DNA from: Penaeus vannamei
Taxonomy: Eukaryota > Arthropoda > Malacostraca > Decapoda > Penaeidae
Reading direction: 5' to 3'
Assembly: GCF_042767895.1 (NCBI RefSeq)
Contig: NC_091588.1
Coordinates: 544,461-555,458 of the forward strand
DNA length: 10,998 bases
Shown: positions 1-7,610 of the stretch, piece by piece
How the letters are laid out: every line of letters starts with the position of its first letter
How positions within the stretch are numbered: position 1 is the stretch's first letter
Notes under the pieces: generated by a model
Database searches by the model: none
Told to the model about the DNA's origin: nothing
What the model saw: the letters and a program-made list of their open reading frames with translations, nothing else
Position numbers and translations under genes: made by a program

Positions 1-222
1 AAAAACCCCCCGGGCCCCTCCCCCAAAAAAAAAAAAAAATTTTCCCCCCTTTCCCCCCAAAAAATTAAACCCAAAATTTAAACCCCCCCCCCCCCCCGGG
101 GGGGAAAAAAAAAAAAACCCCCCCCCCCAAAATTTTAAAAAAAAATTCCCCTTTTTTTCCCCCCCCCCCCTTTTAAAACCCCTTTTTTTCCCCCCCCCCC
201 CCCCCCCAAAACCCCCGGGGGC

Positions 223-262
<40 letters not shown>

Positions 263-1549
263 TGGGGGGGGGGGGGGGAAAAGGAAAGGGAAAAAAGGGG
301 GGGGGGGGGGGGGGAAAAAAAATTTGGGGGGGGGAAAAAAAATTTTTTTTTTTTGGGGGAAAAAGGGGGGAAAAAAAAGGGGGGCCCCCCTTTTAAAAAA
401 GGGGCCTTTTTTTTTTTTTTTTTTCCCCCCCCCCCCCAAAAAAAAAAAAAATTTTTTTTTTTTCCCCCCCCGGGGGGGGGGGAAAAAAGGGGGGGGGGGG
501 GGGGGGGGGGGAAAAAGGGGGGGGCCCCCGGGGGGGAAAAAAGGGGGGAAAAAAAAAAAAGGGGGGGGGGGGGGGGGGGGGGGGGGGAAAAAAAAAGGGA
601 AAAAAGGGGGGGGAAAAAATTTTTTTAAGGAAAAATTTAAAAGGGGGAAAAAATTTTTTTTTTTTAAAAAAGGGAAAAAGGGGGAAAATTTTTAAAACCC
701 CCCCTTTAAAAGGGTTTTTCCTTTAAATTTTTGGCCCTTTTAAAAAAAATAAAAGGAAAAAAACTGGGGAAAAAAAAAAAAAAGGTGGGGGGGAAAAAAA
801 ATTTTTTTTAAAAAATAAAAGGGGGGGCCAAAAAAAAAAAAATTTTTTTTAAAAAATTTTTGGAAAAAGGGGGTTTTTTTTTTTTAAAAAAAAAAGGGAA
901 AAAAAAAAAAATTTTTTAAAAACCCCCTTTTCCCCCCCCCCTAAAAAAACCCCCCCCCCAACCCTTTTCCCCCCCCCTTTTTTTTCCCCCCCCCCCCCCC
1001 CCCCAAAAAACCCCCCCCCCCCCAAAACCCCCCCCCCCCCCCCCTTTCCCTTTTTTTTCCCCCCCCCCTTTTTTCCCCCCCCCCCTTTTTTCTTTGGTTT
1101 CCCCGGGGGGCCCCCCCCCCTTTTTTTGGGGGGGTTTTTTTTTCCGGGAAAAAAGGTTAAAACCCCCCTTTCCCCCCCCCCCTTTCCCCCCCCCGGGCCC
1201 CCCCCCCCCCCCCAAATTTTTTTTCCCCCCCCCTTTTTTTTTTTTTTCCCCCCTTTTTTTTTTTTTGGGGGGGGAAAAAAAAAAAATTTTTTTTTTTTTT
1301 TTGGTTTTTTAAAAAAAAAAAAAAAGGGGGGAAAAAAAAAAAAAGGGAAAAAGGAAGGAAAAGGGGGGGGAAAAAAAGGGGAAAAAAGAAAAAAAAATAA
1401 GGGGGAAAGGGGGGAAAAAGGGGGAAAAAAAAAAAGGGGGAAGGGGAAAAAAAGGGGGGGGGAAAAGGGGGGGGGGGGGAAGGGGGAAAAGGGGGGGGAA
1501 AAAAAAAAAAAAGGAAAAGGAAAAAATTTAAAAAAAAAGGGGTTTGTTT
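1..1549. other. Homopolymer-run block, probable sequencing or assembly artefact
   Basis: Nearly every base lies in a homopolymer run of 3 to about 30, and isolated single bases are rare. Random or ordinary repetitive DNA has a mean run length near 1.3, so this texture is not that of natural sequence. The texture stops abruptly where a normal CTGT microsatellite begins. Purine-rich runs dominate about 240-700 and 1320-1540, and pyrimidine-rich runs dominate about 920-1260. The likeliest cause is low-quality long-read consensus over simple repeats, with runs expanded. Open frames here encode only Gly/Lys/Pro/Phe strings, which are the translations of GGG, AAA, CCC and TTT. No gene should be called in it. 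Confidence 0.85.
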
Positions 1550-1550
1550 T

Positions 1551-1579
1551 CTGTCTGTCTGTCTGTCTGTCTGCCTGCC

Positions 1580-1614
<35 letters not shown>
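1551..1614. repeat. (CTGT)16 tetranucleotide microsatellite
   Basis: Sixteen tandem 4-bp units are present with no indels. Two adjacent units (1571-1578) read CTGC instead of CTGT. On the minus strand this is a GACA array, one of the two motifs of the classic Bkm (GATA/GACA) repeats. Confidence 0.97.
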
Positions 1615-1715
1615 GGGTCGCGCCGGCCTCTGTGACGTGCGAGCGACGTTATCTCAGAAGGGGCTACTTTTCCTTGGAGAAAATTAAGCAATTATGCAGA
1701 TCCCGGCCGCTTCCT
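1615..1715. other. Short unique CpG-rich island between repeats
   Basis: About 100 bp of non-repetitive sequence contains several CpGs in its first 40 bases. TGACGTG at 1633-1639 resembles a CRE or bHLH-PAS half-site. ATTATGCAGA at 1691-1700 is one base off a POU octamer core. No open frame here resembles a known protein. It could be a remnant of unique sequence or a small regulatory island, and the sequence alone does not decide between them. Confidence 0.5.
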
Positions 1716-2014
1716 ACCCACCCCCCCTCCCTCCCCCGTCCCTCCCCCGTCTCTCGACCCCTCCGCCTCCCTCCCTCCGCTGCCACCGGTCGTTTCTTTT
1801 TACTCTCTTCCTCCTTCTCTCTCTCTCTATTTCCTTTCTTCCTTTCTCTGTATCTCCCTTCCTTTCTCTCTCTCTCTTCCTTTGCTCCTTCCGCCCGTCC
1901 CCAACTCTCTCCCTCTGCTCCCTCTCTCCCTTTCTTCCTCTATTCTTTGCCTCCTTCCCTCTGCTTCCTCCCTCCCTCCCCTTCAATATCCTCCTCTCCC
2001 TCCCTCCATCCATC
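1716..2014. repeat. Degenerate polypyrimidine (CCT/CTT) tract
   Basis: The plus strand is almost exclusively C and T, with CCCT, CTTT and CT sub-motifs in no single register. It ends at the CCATCCATC motif near 2006-2014, where the purine bias flips to the other strand. Open frames across it encode only Ser/Pro/Leu/Phe and are compositional. Confidence 0.9.
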
Positions 2015-2436
2015 AGACGAGAAAGGATGGGAGAGAGGAAGAGAAAGGCAGGTAAAGGAAGGAGAGGCTGAAAGGGAGGGAAAGGGCGGAGAGAGGAAGA
2101 AATATGGGACAGAAGGAGGAAAGGAGGAAGGGGAAAGGAGGTGGGAAGGAAGGAAGGAAAGCAGGAAGAAGGAAGAGGGAGACAATGGGGAAGGGAAGGA
2201 GGCAAAGCAGGGAGGGAAGAAGAAGGGAAAGAGAAAGTAGGATGACTTGGAGAAAAAGGGAGAGGGAAGGACAGCGAAAAGGGAAAAGGAGACAATAAAC
2301 GAAAAATGGGAAGAGGCAGAGAGGGGAATGAAGGAGGAAGCAAGGGAGGGAGTAAGAAAGGAAAAGAGAGAAGAAGGAAGGGAGAGAAAAAAGAAAATGA
2401 ATGAGGGAGGAAGAGAGCAGAGAGAGAACAGAAAAC
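2015..2436. repeat. Degenerate polypurine (GGA/GAAA) tract
   Basis: The plus strand is almost exclusively A and G, with GGAA, GGGA and GAGA sub-motifs. It directly follows the pyrimidine tract, so the two can pair loosely as a long imperfect hairpin. At the junction CCATCC (2006-2011) is complementary to GGATGG (2025-2030), leaving a 13-nt loop. Lys/Glu/Arg/Gly-rich frames are artefacts of composition. Confidence 0.9.
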
Positions 2437-2520
2437 CGAGTCAATTTATTATACATAGATAATATGCACAAGATCTTATATACACGCGTAAACACCACAC
2501 GTTCCCTCTCTTGATCCCTT
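2437..2520. other. Short unique AT-rich spacer
   Basis: About 80 bp of mixed-composition sequence separates the purine tract from the CT array. No motif, RNA or reading frame was recognised in it. Confidence 0.6.
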
Positions 2521-2559
<39 letters not shown>

Positions 2560-2674
2560 TTTTTTTTTTTTTTCCTTCTCTTTCTTTTTTTTTCTTTTTT
2601 TTTTTATTTTTTTTTTTTTTTTTTTTTTTTCTCTTTTTTTGTTTTTTTTTTTTTTTTTCTTTTTTTTTTTTTCT

Positions 2675-2705
<31 letters not shown>

Positions 2706-2852
2706 CTCTCTTCTCTCTCTCTCTCTCTCTCTCCCCCCCCCCCTCTTTCTCTTTCTCTTTTCTCTCTCACTCTCCCTCTCTCTCTCTCTTTCTCTCTCCT
2801 CCCTTTTCTTCTCCTCTTTCCCCCTCTTGTCTCTCCCTCTTTCTCTTCTCTC

Positions 2853-2914
<62 letters not shown>

Positions 2915-2998
2915 CCTCTCTCCTTTTTCTCTCTCTCTTTTTCTTTCTCTCTCCCCCCTCCCTCCCCTCCCCCTTTTCTCTCCTCTCTCTCTCTCTCT
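2521..2998. repeat. CT dinucleotide and poly-T low-complexity field, left flank of gap
   Basis: The field opens with (CT)n at 2522-2550, then about 155 bp that is almost all T (2551-2705) with sparse C, G and A. A further CT array, an 11-base C run (2733-2743), a clean (CT)28 stretch at 2856-2911 and mixed C/T up to the gap follow. Homopolymer lengths here are likely unreliable. The Leu/Ser/Phe/Pro open frames crossing into the Ns are not genes. Confidence 0.92.
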
Positions 2999-3498
2999 NN
3001 NNNNNNNNNNNNNNNNNNNNNNNNNNNNNNNNNNNNNNNNNNNNNNNNNNNNNNNNNNNNNNNNNNNNNNNNNNNNNNNNNNNNNNNNNNNNNNNNNNNN
3101 NNNNNNNNNNNNNNNNNNNNNNNNNNNNNNNNNNNNNNNNNNNNNNNNNNNNNNNNNNNNNNNNNNNNNNNNNNNNNNNNNNNNNNNNNNNNNNNNNNNN
3201 NNNNNNNNNNNNNNNNNNNNNNNNNNNNNNNNNNNNNNNNNNNNNNNNNNNNNNNNNNNNNNNNNNNNNNNNNNNNNNNNNNNNNNNNNNNNNNNNNNNN
3301 NNNNNNNNNNNNNNNNNNNNNNNNNNNNNNNNNNNNNNNNNNNNNNNNNNNNNNNNNNNNNNNNNNNNNNNNNNNNNNNNNNNNNNNNNNNNNNNNNNNN
3401 NNNNNNNNNNNNNNNNNNNNNNNNNNNNNNNNNNNNNNNNNNNNNNNNNNNNNNNNNNNNNNNNNNNNNNNNNNNNNNNNNNNNNNNNNNNNNNNNNN
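2999..3498. other. 500-N scaffold gap
   Basis: Exactly 500 undetermined bases are present. A round 500 is a conventional filler of unknown true length in scaffolded assemblies, so the CT-rich left flank and TA-rich right flank may not be neighbours at this distance. Any frame spanning it is meaningless. Confidence 0.97.

Positions 3499-3556
<58 letters not shown>
3499..3556. repeat. (TA)n microsatellite, right flank of gap
   Basis: About 28 uninterrupted TA units start at the gap edge and grade into TG repeats. The array is probably truncated by the gap. Confidence 0.95.
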
Positions 3557-3564
<8 letters not shown>

Positions 3565-3710
3565 GTGTGTATGTGTGTGTGTGTGTTGTGTGTGTTTGTA
3601 TATGTGTGTGTGTATGTGTATGTGTATATATGGATCTATCTATCTATCTATATGTCATATACAGATATATGTAGGCATATGCATATCCAAACACACACAA
3701 GCACACACAC
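3557..3710. repeat. Compound TG / CTAT / CA microsatellite with internal inverted repeat
   Basis: TG-rich sequence (3557-3630) passes into a short CTAT array (about 3635-3651), mixed TATATG sequence, and then CA repeats (3691-3710). The left arm 3577-3604 is complementary to the right arm 3682-3710 over 28 pairs. One mismatch (3599/3687) and one bulged G (3701) interrupt the pairing, and the loop is 77 nt. The arms share the same irregular phase breaks, not just alternating TG/CA. This could be a foldback of one microsatellite, or a recombination product. Confidence 0.8.
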
Positions 3711-3958
3711 CCCCATCCCCCACCCCCTACTCCCCCTTCTTCACCCACGCCAGCCCTCCCTTCCCCCCTCCACATCCCCCCTCACACACACCAGACCACC
3801 TTTCCCCCCGACCTCCCTCTCCCCGCCCCTTCCTCCGTGGCCCCCCTCGCCTCCCTCTCCCCATCCCCCCCCCACGCTAGACCTCCATACCTCCCTCCCC
3901 ACTCACACATGCCAATCCTCCCCCCTCCACCCCCCCGCCCCCATGCCCCCCTCGCCTC
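3711..3958. repeat. C-rich pyrimidine tract
   Basis: The sequence is dominated by runs of C with interspersed CT, CAC and ACC, with very little G. It is degenerate and has no clear tandem unit. Pro/Ser/Thr/His frames read through it and are compositional. Confidence 0.85.
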
Positions 3959-3960
3959 CG

Positions 3961-4066
3961 CTGATTGGTTGTGCTCCAATAAGACAACCGCCAATTAGCA
4001 GGTGCCTCCCCAGGTGCCTGCGGGGGCGGCCCTCACCTCACCGTGGGAAAGCTTCTATATGCAAAT
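3961..4066 (+). promoter_or_regulatory. Candidate regulatory island: CCAAT, CAGGTG, GC-box and octamer motifs
   Basis: In about 105 bp of unique sequence there is an inverted CCAAT (ATTGG, 3964-3968) and direct CCAAT at 3976-3980 and 3991-3995. Two copies of CAGGTGCCT lie 12 bp apart (3999-4007, 4011-4019). A GC-box-like GGGGGCGG follows at 4022-4029, then a perfect octamer ATGCAAAT at 4059-4066. From established knowledge these match binding preferences of NF-Y, Snail/ZEB-type E-box factors, Sp/KLF and POU proteins. Dense clustering beside repeats suggests a promoter or enhancer core, but no transcript or start site can be seen, and short motifs also occur by chance. Confidence 0.35.
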
Positions 4067-4560
4067 CCTGAAGCCCTTCGATCACCCTCCCTCTTTTCTC
4101 CCTCTCGATCGGGTGGAAATAAGGGAGATAGGGAAGACGGAATAAAGGAGGGAGGTGGAGAAAAAGCGATAGTTAAAGGGTACAGTTATGCGTCGGCGAA
4201 CTCGGGGAGAATCGACCTTCGTGTTGAACCTTTTTTCTTGATTATTATTTTTTTTTTCAGGTGTTAAAGTCCTCATCTTATTCTATTACATGAACTATTA
4301 TTGTTAATTTTACAAGATGTGATTTATATCTGGGGAAATAATGGATGTAATTTTCATAATATATAAGAGAATACATTTTTTTTCCCAGAGGTGATCCTGT
4401 TCTGACATCACACCTTAAATTCTGAGTTTTTTTTTTTTTATTATTCTTTTTCTTATCTCCGAGTTCGGTTGGTAATACTAACATTATATAAACGCTCTTG
4501 GGAAAAACTTCCACAAAAAATAAACAGAAAATCATTAAAGTCTGATGTATTTATTGGCCT
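4067..4560. other. Unique AT-rich spacer without a convincing gene
   Basis: About 490 bp of mixed sequence becomes AT-rich after 4220. Two splice-acceptor-like strings occur on the plus strand. One is a T-run ending in CAG at 4258-4260, with a branch-like TTGAT whose A (4241) is 19 nt upstream. The other is a T-run and CCCAG ending at 4388. Downstream frames are very short, so these are probably chance strings in T-rich DNA. No known protein or RNA was recognised. Confidence 0.6.
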
Positions 4561-4575
4561 CTCTTCATCTCTCTC

Positions 4576-4613
<38 letters not shown>

Positions 4614-4623
4614 TATCTTTCTT

Positions 4624-4658
<35 letters not shown>

Positions 4659-4798
4659 CTCTCTTTCTTTCCCTCCTTTTCTCTCTTACTGCCTCTGCCT
4701 CTCTACTCTTTTTTTCATAATTCCCTCCTTCCCTTCTTCATATATCTCACTGTCTCTCTCTCTCGTTATTTCTTTCCTTCTTTTATATCTTCCTTATT
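4561..4798. repeat. CT dinucleotide field with CTTT sub-arrays
   Basis: Clean (CT)n lies at about 4579-4608 and 4629-4655, joined by CTTT units. Degenerate C/T-rich sequence follows to about 4798. Ser/Leu frames over it are translations of the dinucleotide. Confidence 0.92.
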
Positions 4799-5160
4799 CT
4801 CGTCATCTTCACAATCACCATCACTATCGTCGTCATTATCACCACCACCATAACTATCATCATCATCATTTTCTTCACTTTCTTCACCTATGTCCTTCTC
4901 CTTTTCGTCATCACATCCTCCTTCCTCCTCTTTCGCATTCTCGTCATTATAAAAATCGTTATTATCATCATCACGAAAACTATCATCATCCTCATCACCC
5001 TTTTCTTCCGCATCATCACCACCATCATCATTTTCCTTATTCTCCTCCTCTTTTTTCTCATCATCATCTTTTCACTCACAATTCTCCTCCTTTTCCTCCT
5101 CCTTATCATCATCCTCATCATCCTACTTTTCCCTCCTCTCGTCGACCCAAACACCATTTT
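4799..5160. repeat. Degenerate TCA/TCC trinucleotide field
   Basis: Strong 3-base periodicity of TCA, TCC, TTC and ACC triplets runs for about 360 bp, with many substitutions and phase slips. The period mimics coding signal. The minus-strand frame gives a Met/Arg/Lys string and another frame gives Ile/Ser strings, neither like a natural protein. The divergence between units suggests an old array. Confidence 0.88.
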
Positions 5161-5703
5161 AACCCTATCTCTATCTTCCTCCTCCTATTCATCCTCATCA
5201 TCACGATCCTCATCCTTATCCTCCTCTCCCTCATTTTCCCTTCATCACTATCCTCCTCCTCACCATCATCCCTTTCCTCTCATCACCATCCCGACTCTCA
5301 TCACCCTCCTCCTCCTCCTCATGTTCCTCCTTCTTCCTCCTCCTCTTCCTCTTTTTCTCCTTCTTTCCCTTCCTCCTCCTCCTCCCTCCCCTCCTCCCCT
5401 TCCTCTTCCTTCCTCCCCCTCCTCCTGCCCCCTCCTCCTCCCCCTCCTCTTCTTCCTCCTCCTCCCCTCCTTCCCCCTCTTCCCATCCCCCTCCTCCCTC
5501 CTCCTCCCTCCTCCTCCTCCTCCTCCTTCCTCCTGTTCCTCCTCCTCCTCCTCCTCCTCCCTCTTCCTCCTCCTTCTCCTCCTCCTCCTCCCCCTCCACC
5601 TCCTCCCCCTTCACCCCCCCTTCCTCCTCCTCCTCCTCCCCTTCCACCTCCTCCTCCTGTTCCTTCCTTCCTCCTCCTCCTCCTCCTCCTCTCCTCCTAT
5701 GCC
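5161..5703. repeat. TCC/CCT trinucleotide pyrimidine field
   Basis: About 540 bp of near-pure pyrimidine are built on CCT with CCCCT and CTT variants, cleanest around 5310-5700. The minus strand reads as GGA/GAG, so it yields a Glu/Gly/Arg-rich frame at 5231-5647 that is not credible as a gene. Long pure purine-pyrimidine DNA of this kind can adopt triplex structures. Confidence 0.92.
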
Positions 5704-5868
5704 TCTCTGACCATCACCCACAACCAGATAGTGAATCGAGTCTGTACCTTGTTATAATAATTATTTCTCAGATTTTCTTTTTTATATTTATATTTTATTT
5801 TTTTTAGTCACACTGTAATCAACAATATTACTGTCATTATCCTAACCTCTGGACGAGTGAGGATGGGG
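5704..5868. other. Unique centre between oppositely biased repeat domains
   Basis: About 165 bp of non-repetitive, AT-leaning sequence includes TTATAATAATTATT near 5750-5763. A T-run ending in AG lies at 5806-5807. It sits between pyrimidine repeats on the left and purine repeats on the right. No gene was recognised. Confidence 0.6.
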
Positions 5869-6008
5869 TTGAGGATGAGGGGGAGGGGAGGGGGAGGGGG
5901 AGGGGGAAGGTGGAGGGGGAGGGGAGGGGAGGGGGAGGGGAGGGGGAGGGGGAGGGGGAGGGAGAGGGGGGGAGGTTGAGGGAGAAAGAGGGGGAGGGAG
6001 GAGGTTGG
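5869..6008 (+). repeat. GGGGA tandem tract with G-quadruplex potential
   Basis: The plus strand is a nearly continuous series of G4-G6 runs separated by single A residues, with rare T. More than four G-tracts with one-base loops satisfy the usual G-quadruplex pattern many times over. Pro/Leu/Ser frames on the minus strand are by-products. Confidence 0.92.
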
Positions 6009-6420
6009 TAATAATAGTAATGATAATAATAGCAACAATAAAGATAATGATACTAATAATAACAACGATATCAATGATAATGATGATAATAATGACGATC
6101 GTAATAACATTAGCAGATATGAACAAAATATAAAATGAAATTAATAATAACAAAAATCATATTGATATAAATATTAGTATCATTAATGTCTTCTGTGTCA
6201 GTAATATCAACAAATGTAATGATGATAACACCAAATGTTACCAATGATCATGAAATGGCAATGATGATAAAGAAAATGAAAACAATATTTGATAATGGAG
6301 CTAATAAAAACAATGATAGTGATAATGTGACTACTGTTACTACTACTACTACTATTCCTTATCGTCCTCCAACTACTACTTATACTACCACCACTACTAA
6401 TACCATTTTTTGCAACTAAA
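6009..6420. repeat. Degenerate AAT/GAT and ACT trinucleotide field
   Basis: Triplets AAT, GAT and ATG dominate to about 6330. An ACT/ACC-rich stretch then runs at 6330-6412, including five consecutive ACT triplets. On the minus strand the first part corresponds to ATT/ATC, the same class as the field at 4799-5160. Short Asn/Asp/Thr or Ile/Ser frames are repeat translations. Confidence 0.85.
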
Positions 6421-6540
6421 GTAATAACAAAATCATCATTTTCACTATTTCTCAAAATGCTGTTGATATGATCACTAAAAGAATTTTATTTTATTATCGT
6501 CATCAACAGTAATACTAAGAAATTAATATTTTTTATCTAT
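6421..6540. other. AT-rich spacer with a short inverted repeat
   Basis: This is mostly AT-rich sequence. CTGTTGAT (6460-6467) is perfectly complementary to ATCAACAG (6502-6509) across a 34-nt loop. That length is short enough to be chance. No gene was recognised. Confidence 0.55.
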
Positions 6541-7610
6541 ACAATAGCAACTGCGATTTCAACAGAATATAACCAAAACACAGTCACAACATTTCAACAT
6601 AACAACCTCAGCTACAGTCACAACATATCGGTAACATAGCTGCCACAGCCACAGCCAGAGTAAAAAGCCACCACACAGTCACAACACAATCACAGCCCAG
6701 CCATAACCACAGCAAAAAAACACAACACAGTCACAGCAAGCGCTACCACAGCACAACCACAGCAAAGCCACAACCAGCTTTACTACAACGGAAAAAAAAC
6801 ACAACCACAACTACAATCAGCGCTACCACAGCAAATACCACAACACATCCACAGCCACAACGAAGCCACGACCACAACAAGAACCACAGCACATCCACAG
6901 CCACAACGACGTCACGACCACAACAAGAACCCCAACACATCCACAACCACAACGAAGCCACAACCGGCGCTACCACAACAACAACCACAACACATCAACA
7001 ACCCCAACACATCCACAACCACAACGAAGCCACAACCGGCGCTACCACAGCAACAACCACAACACATCAACAACCCCAACACATCCACAACCACAACACA
7101 TCCACAGCCACAACGACGACAGGACCACAACAAGAACCCCAACACATCCACAACCACAACGAAGTCACGACCACAACAACAACCCCAACACATCCACAAC
7201 CACAACACATCCACAGCCACAACGACGTCACGACCACAACAACAACCCCAACACATCCACAACCACAACACATCCACAGCCACAACGACGTCACGACCAC
7301 AACAAGAACCCCAACACATCCACAACCACAACGAAGCCACAACCGGCGCTACCACAGCAACAACCACAGCACATCCATAGCCACAACGACGTCACGACCA
7401 CAAGAACCCTAACACATCCACAACCACAACGAAGCCACAACGACGTCACGACCACAACAAGAAGCCCAACACATCCACAACCACAACGACGTCACGACCA
7501 CAACAAGAACCCCAACACAACCACAGCCACAACGACGTCACGACCACAACAAGAACCCCAACACATCCACAACCACAACGAAGCCACAACCGGCGCTACC
7601 GCAGCGACCC
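6541..7610. repeat. CA-rich CACAAC minisatellite with 46-bp core unit
   Basis: About 1.07 kb is built from CACAAC-type words, with almost no T on the plus strand. An anchor, GA(A/C)G(T/C)CAC(A/G)ACC, recurs in a 46-bp register starting at 6862, 6908 and 6954. The same step recurs at 7115-7161, 7287-7333, and 7442, 7488, 7534, 7580. Other steps are 63 bp (7161 to 7224 to 7287, a 17-bp insertion) and 72 bp (6954 to 7026). Two anchor types occur: GACGTCACGACC, exact at seven places, and GAAGCCACAACC, usually followed by GGCGCTACC. The left part (6541-6850) is much more diverged than the right. Such arrays evolve by unequal exchange. Expressed or structural roles cannot be told from sequence. Confidence 0.93.

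Noticed and set aside
849..1691. 280-codon minus-strand open frame
   Set aside because: It lies in the homopolymer artefact block plus the CTGT array. The residues are Gly/Lys/Phe/Pro runs and a TDRQ repeat from GACA units.
2511..4071. Open frames of about 390-450 codons on the plus strand
   Set aside because: They cross the 500-N gap, whose unknown codons hide any stops, and consist of Ser/Leu/Phe and Tyr/Ile translations of CT and TA repeats.
4240..4391. Possible exon between the CAG acceptor-like site at 4260 and a GAGGTGAT donor-like site near 4391
   Set aside because: The signals are common in T-rich DNA, the frames inside are short or stopped, and no partner exon is visible.
5231..5647. 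Glu/Gly/Arg-rich minus-strand frame that could look like an acidic protein
   Set aside because: It is the direct translation of GGA/GAG repeats, and the opposite strand is equally open as Leu/Pro/Ser. Period-3 here comes from the trinucleotide repeat.
6912..7367. 151-codon hydrophobic Val/Cys/Trp-rich minus-strand frame
   Set aside because: The plus strand nearly lacks T, so minus-strand stops (seen as TTA, CTA or TCA on plus) are rare. The frame follows the minisatellite and the residues match no membrane protein family I know.
6541..7610. CRISPR-like array of repeats and spacers
   Set aside because: The 46-bp units are directly tandem with no unique spacers, the context is eukaryotic, and no cas genes are present.
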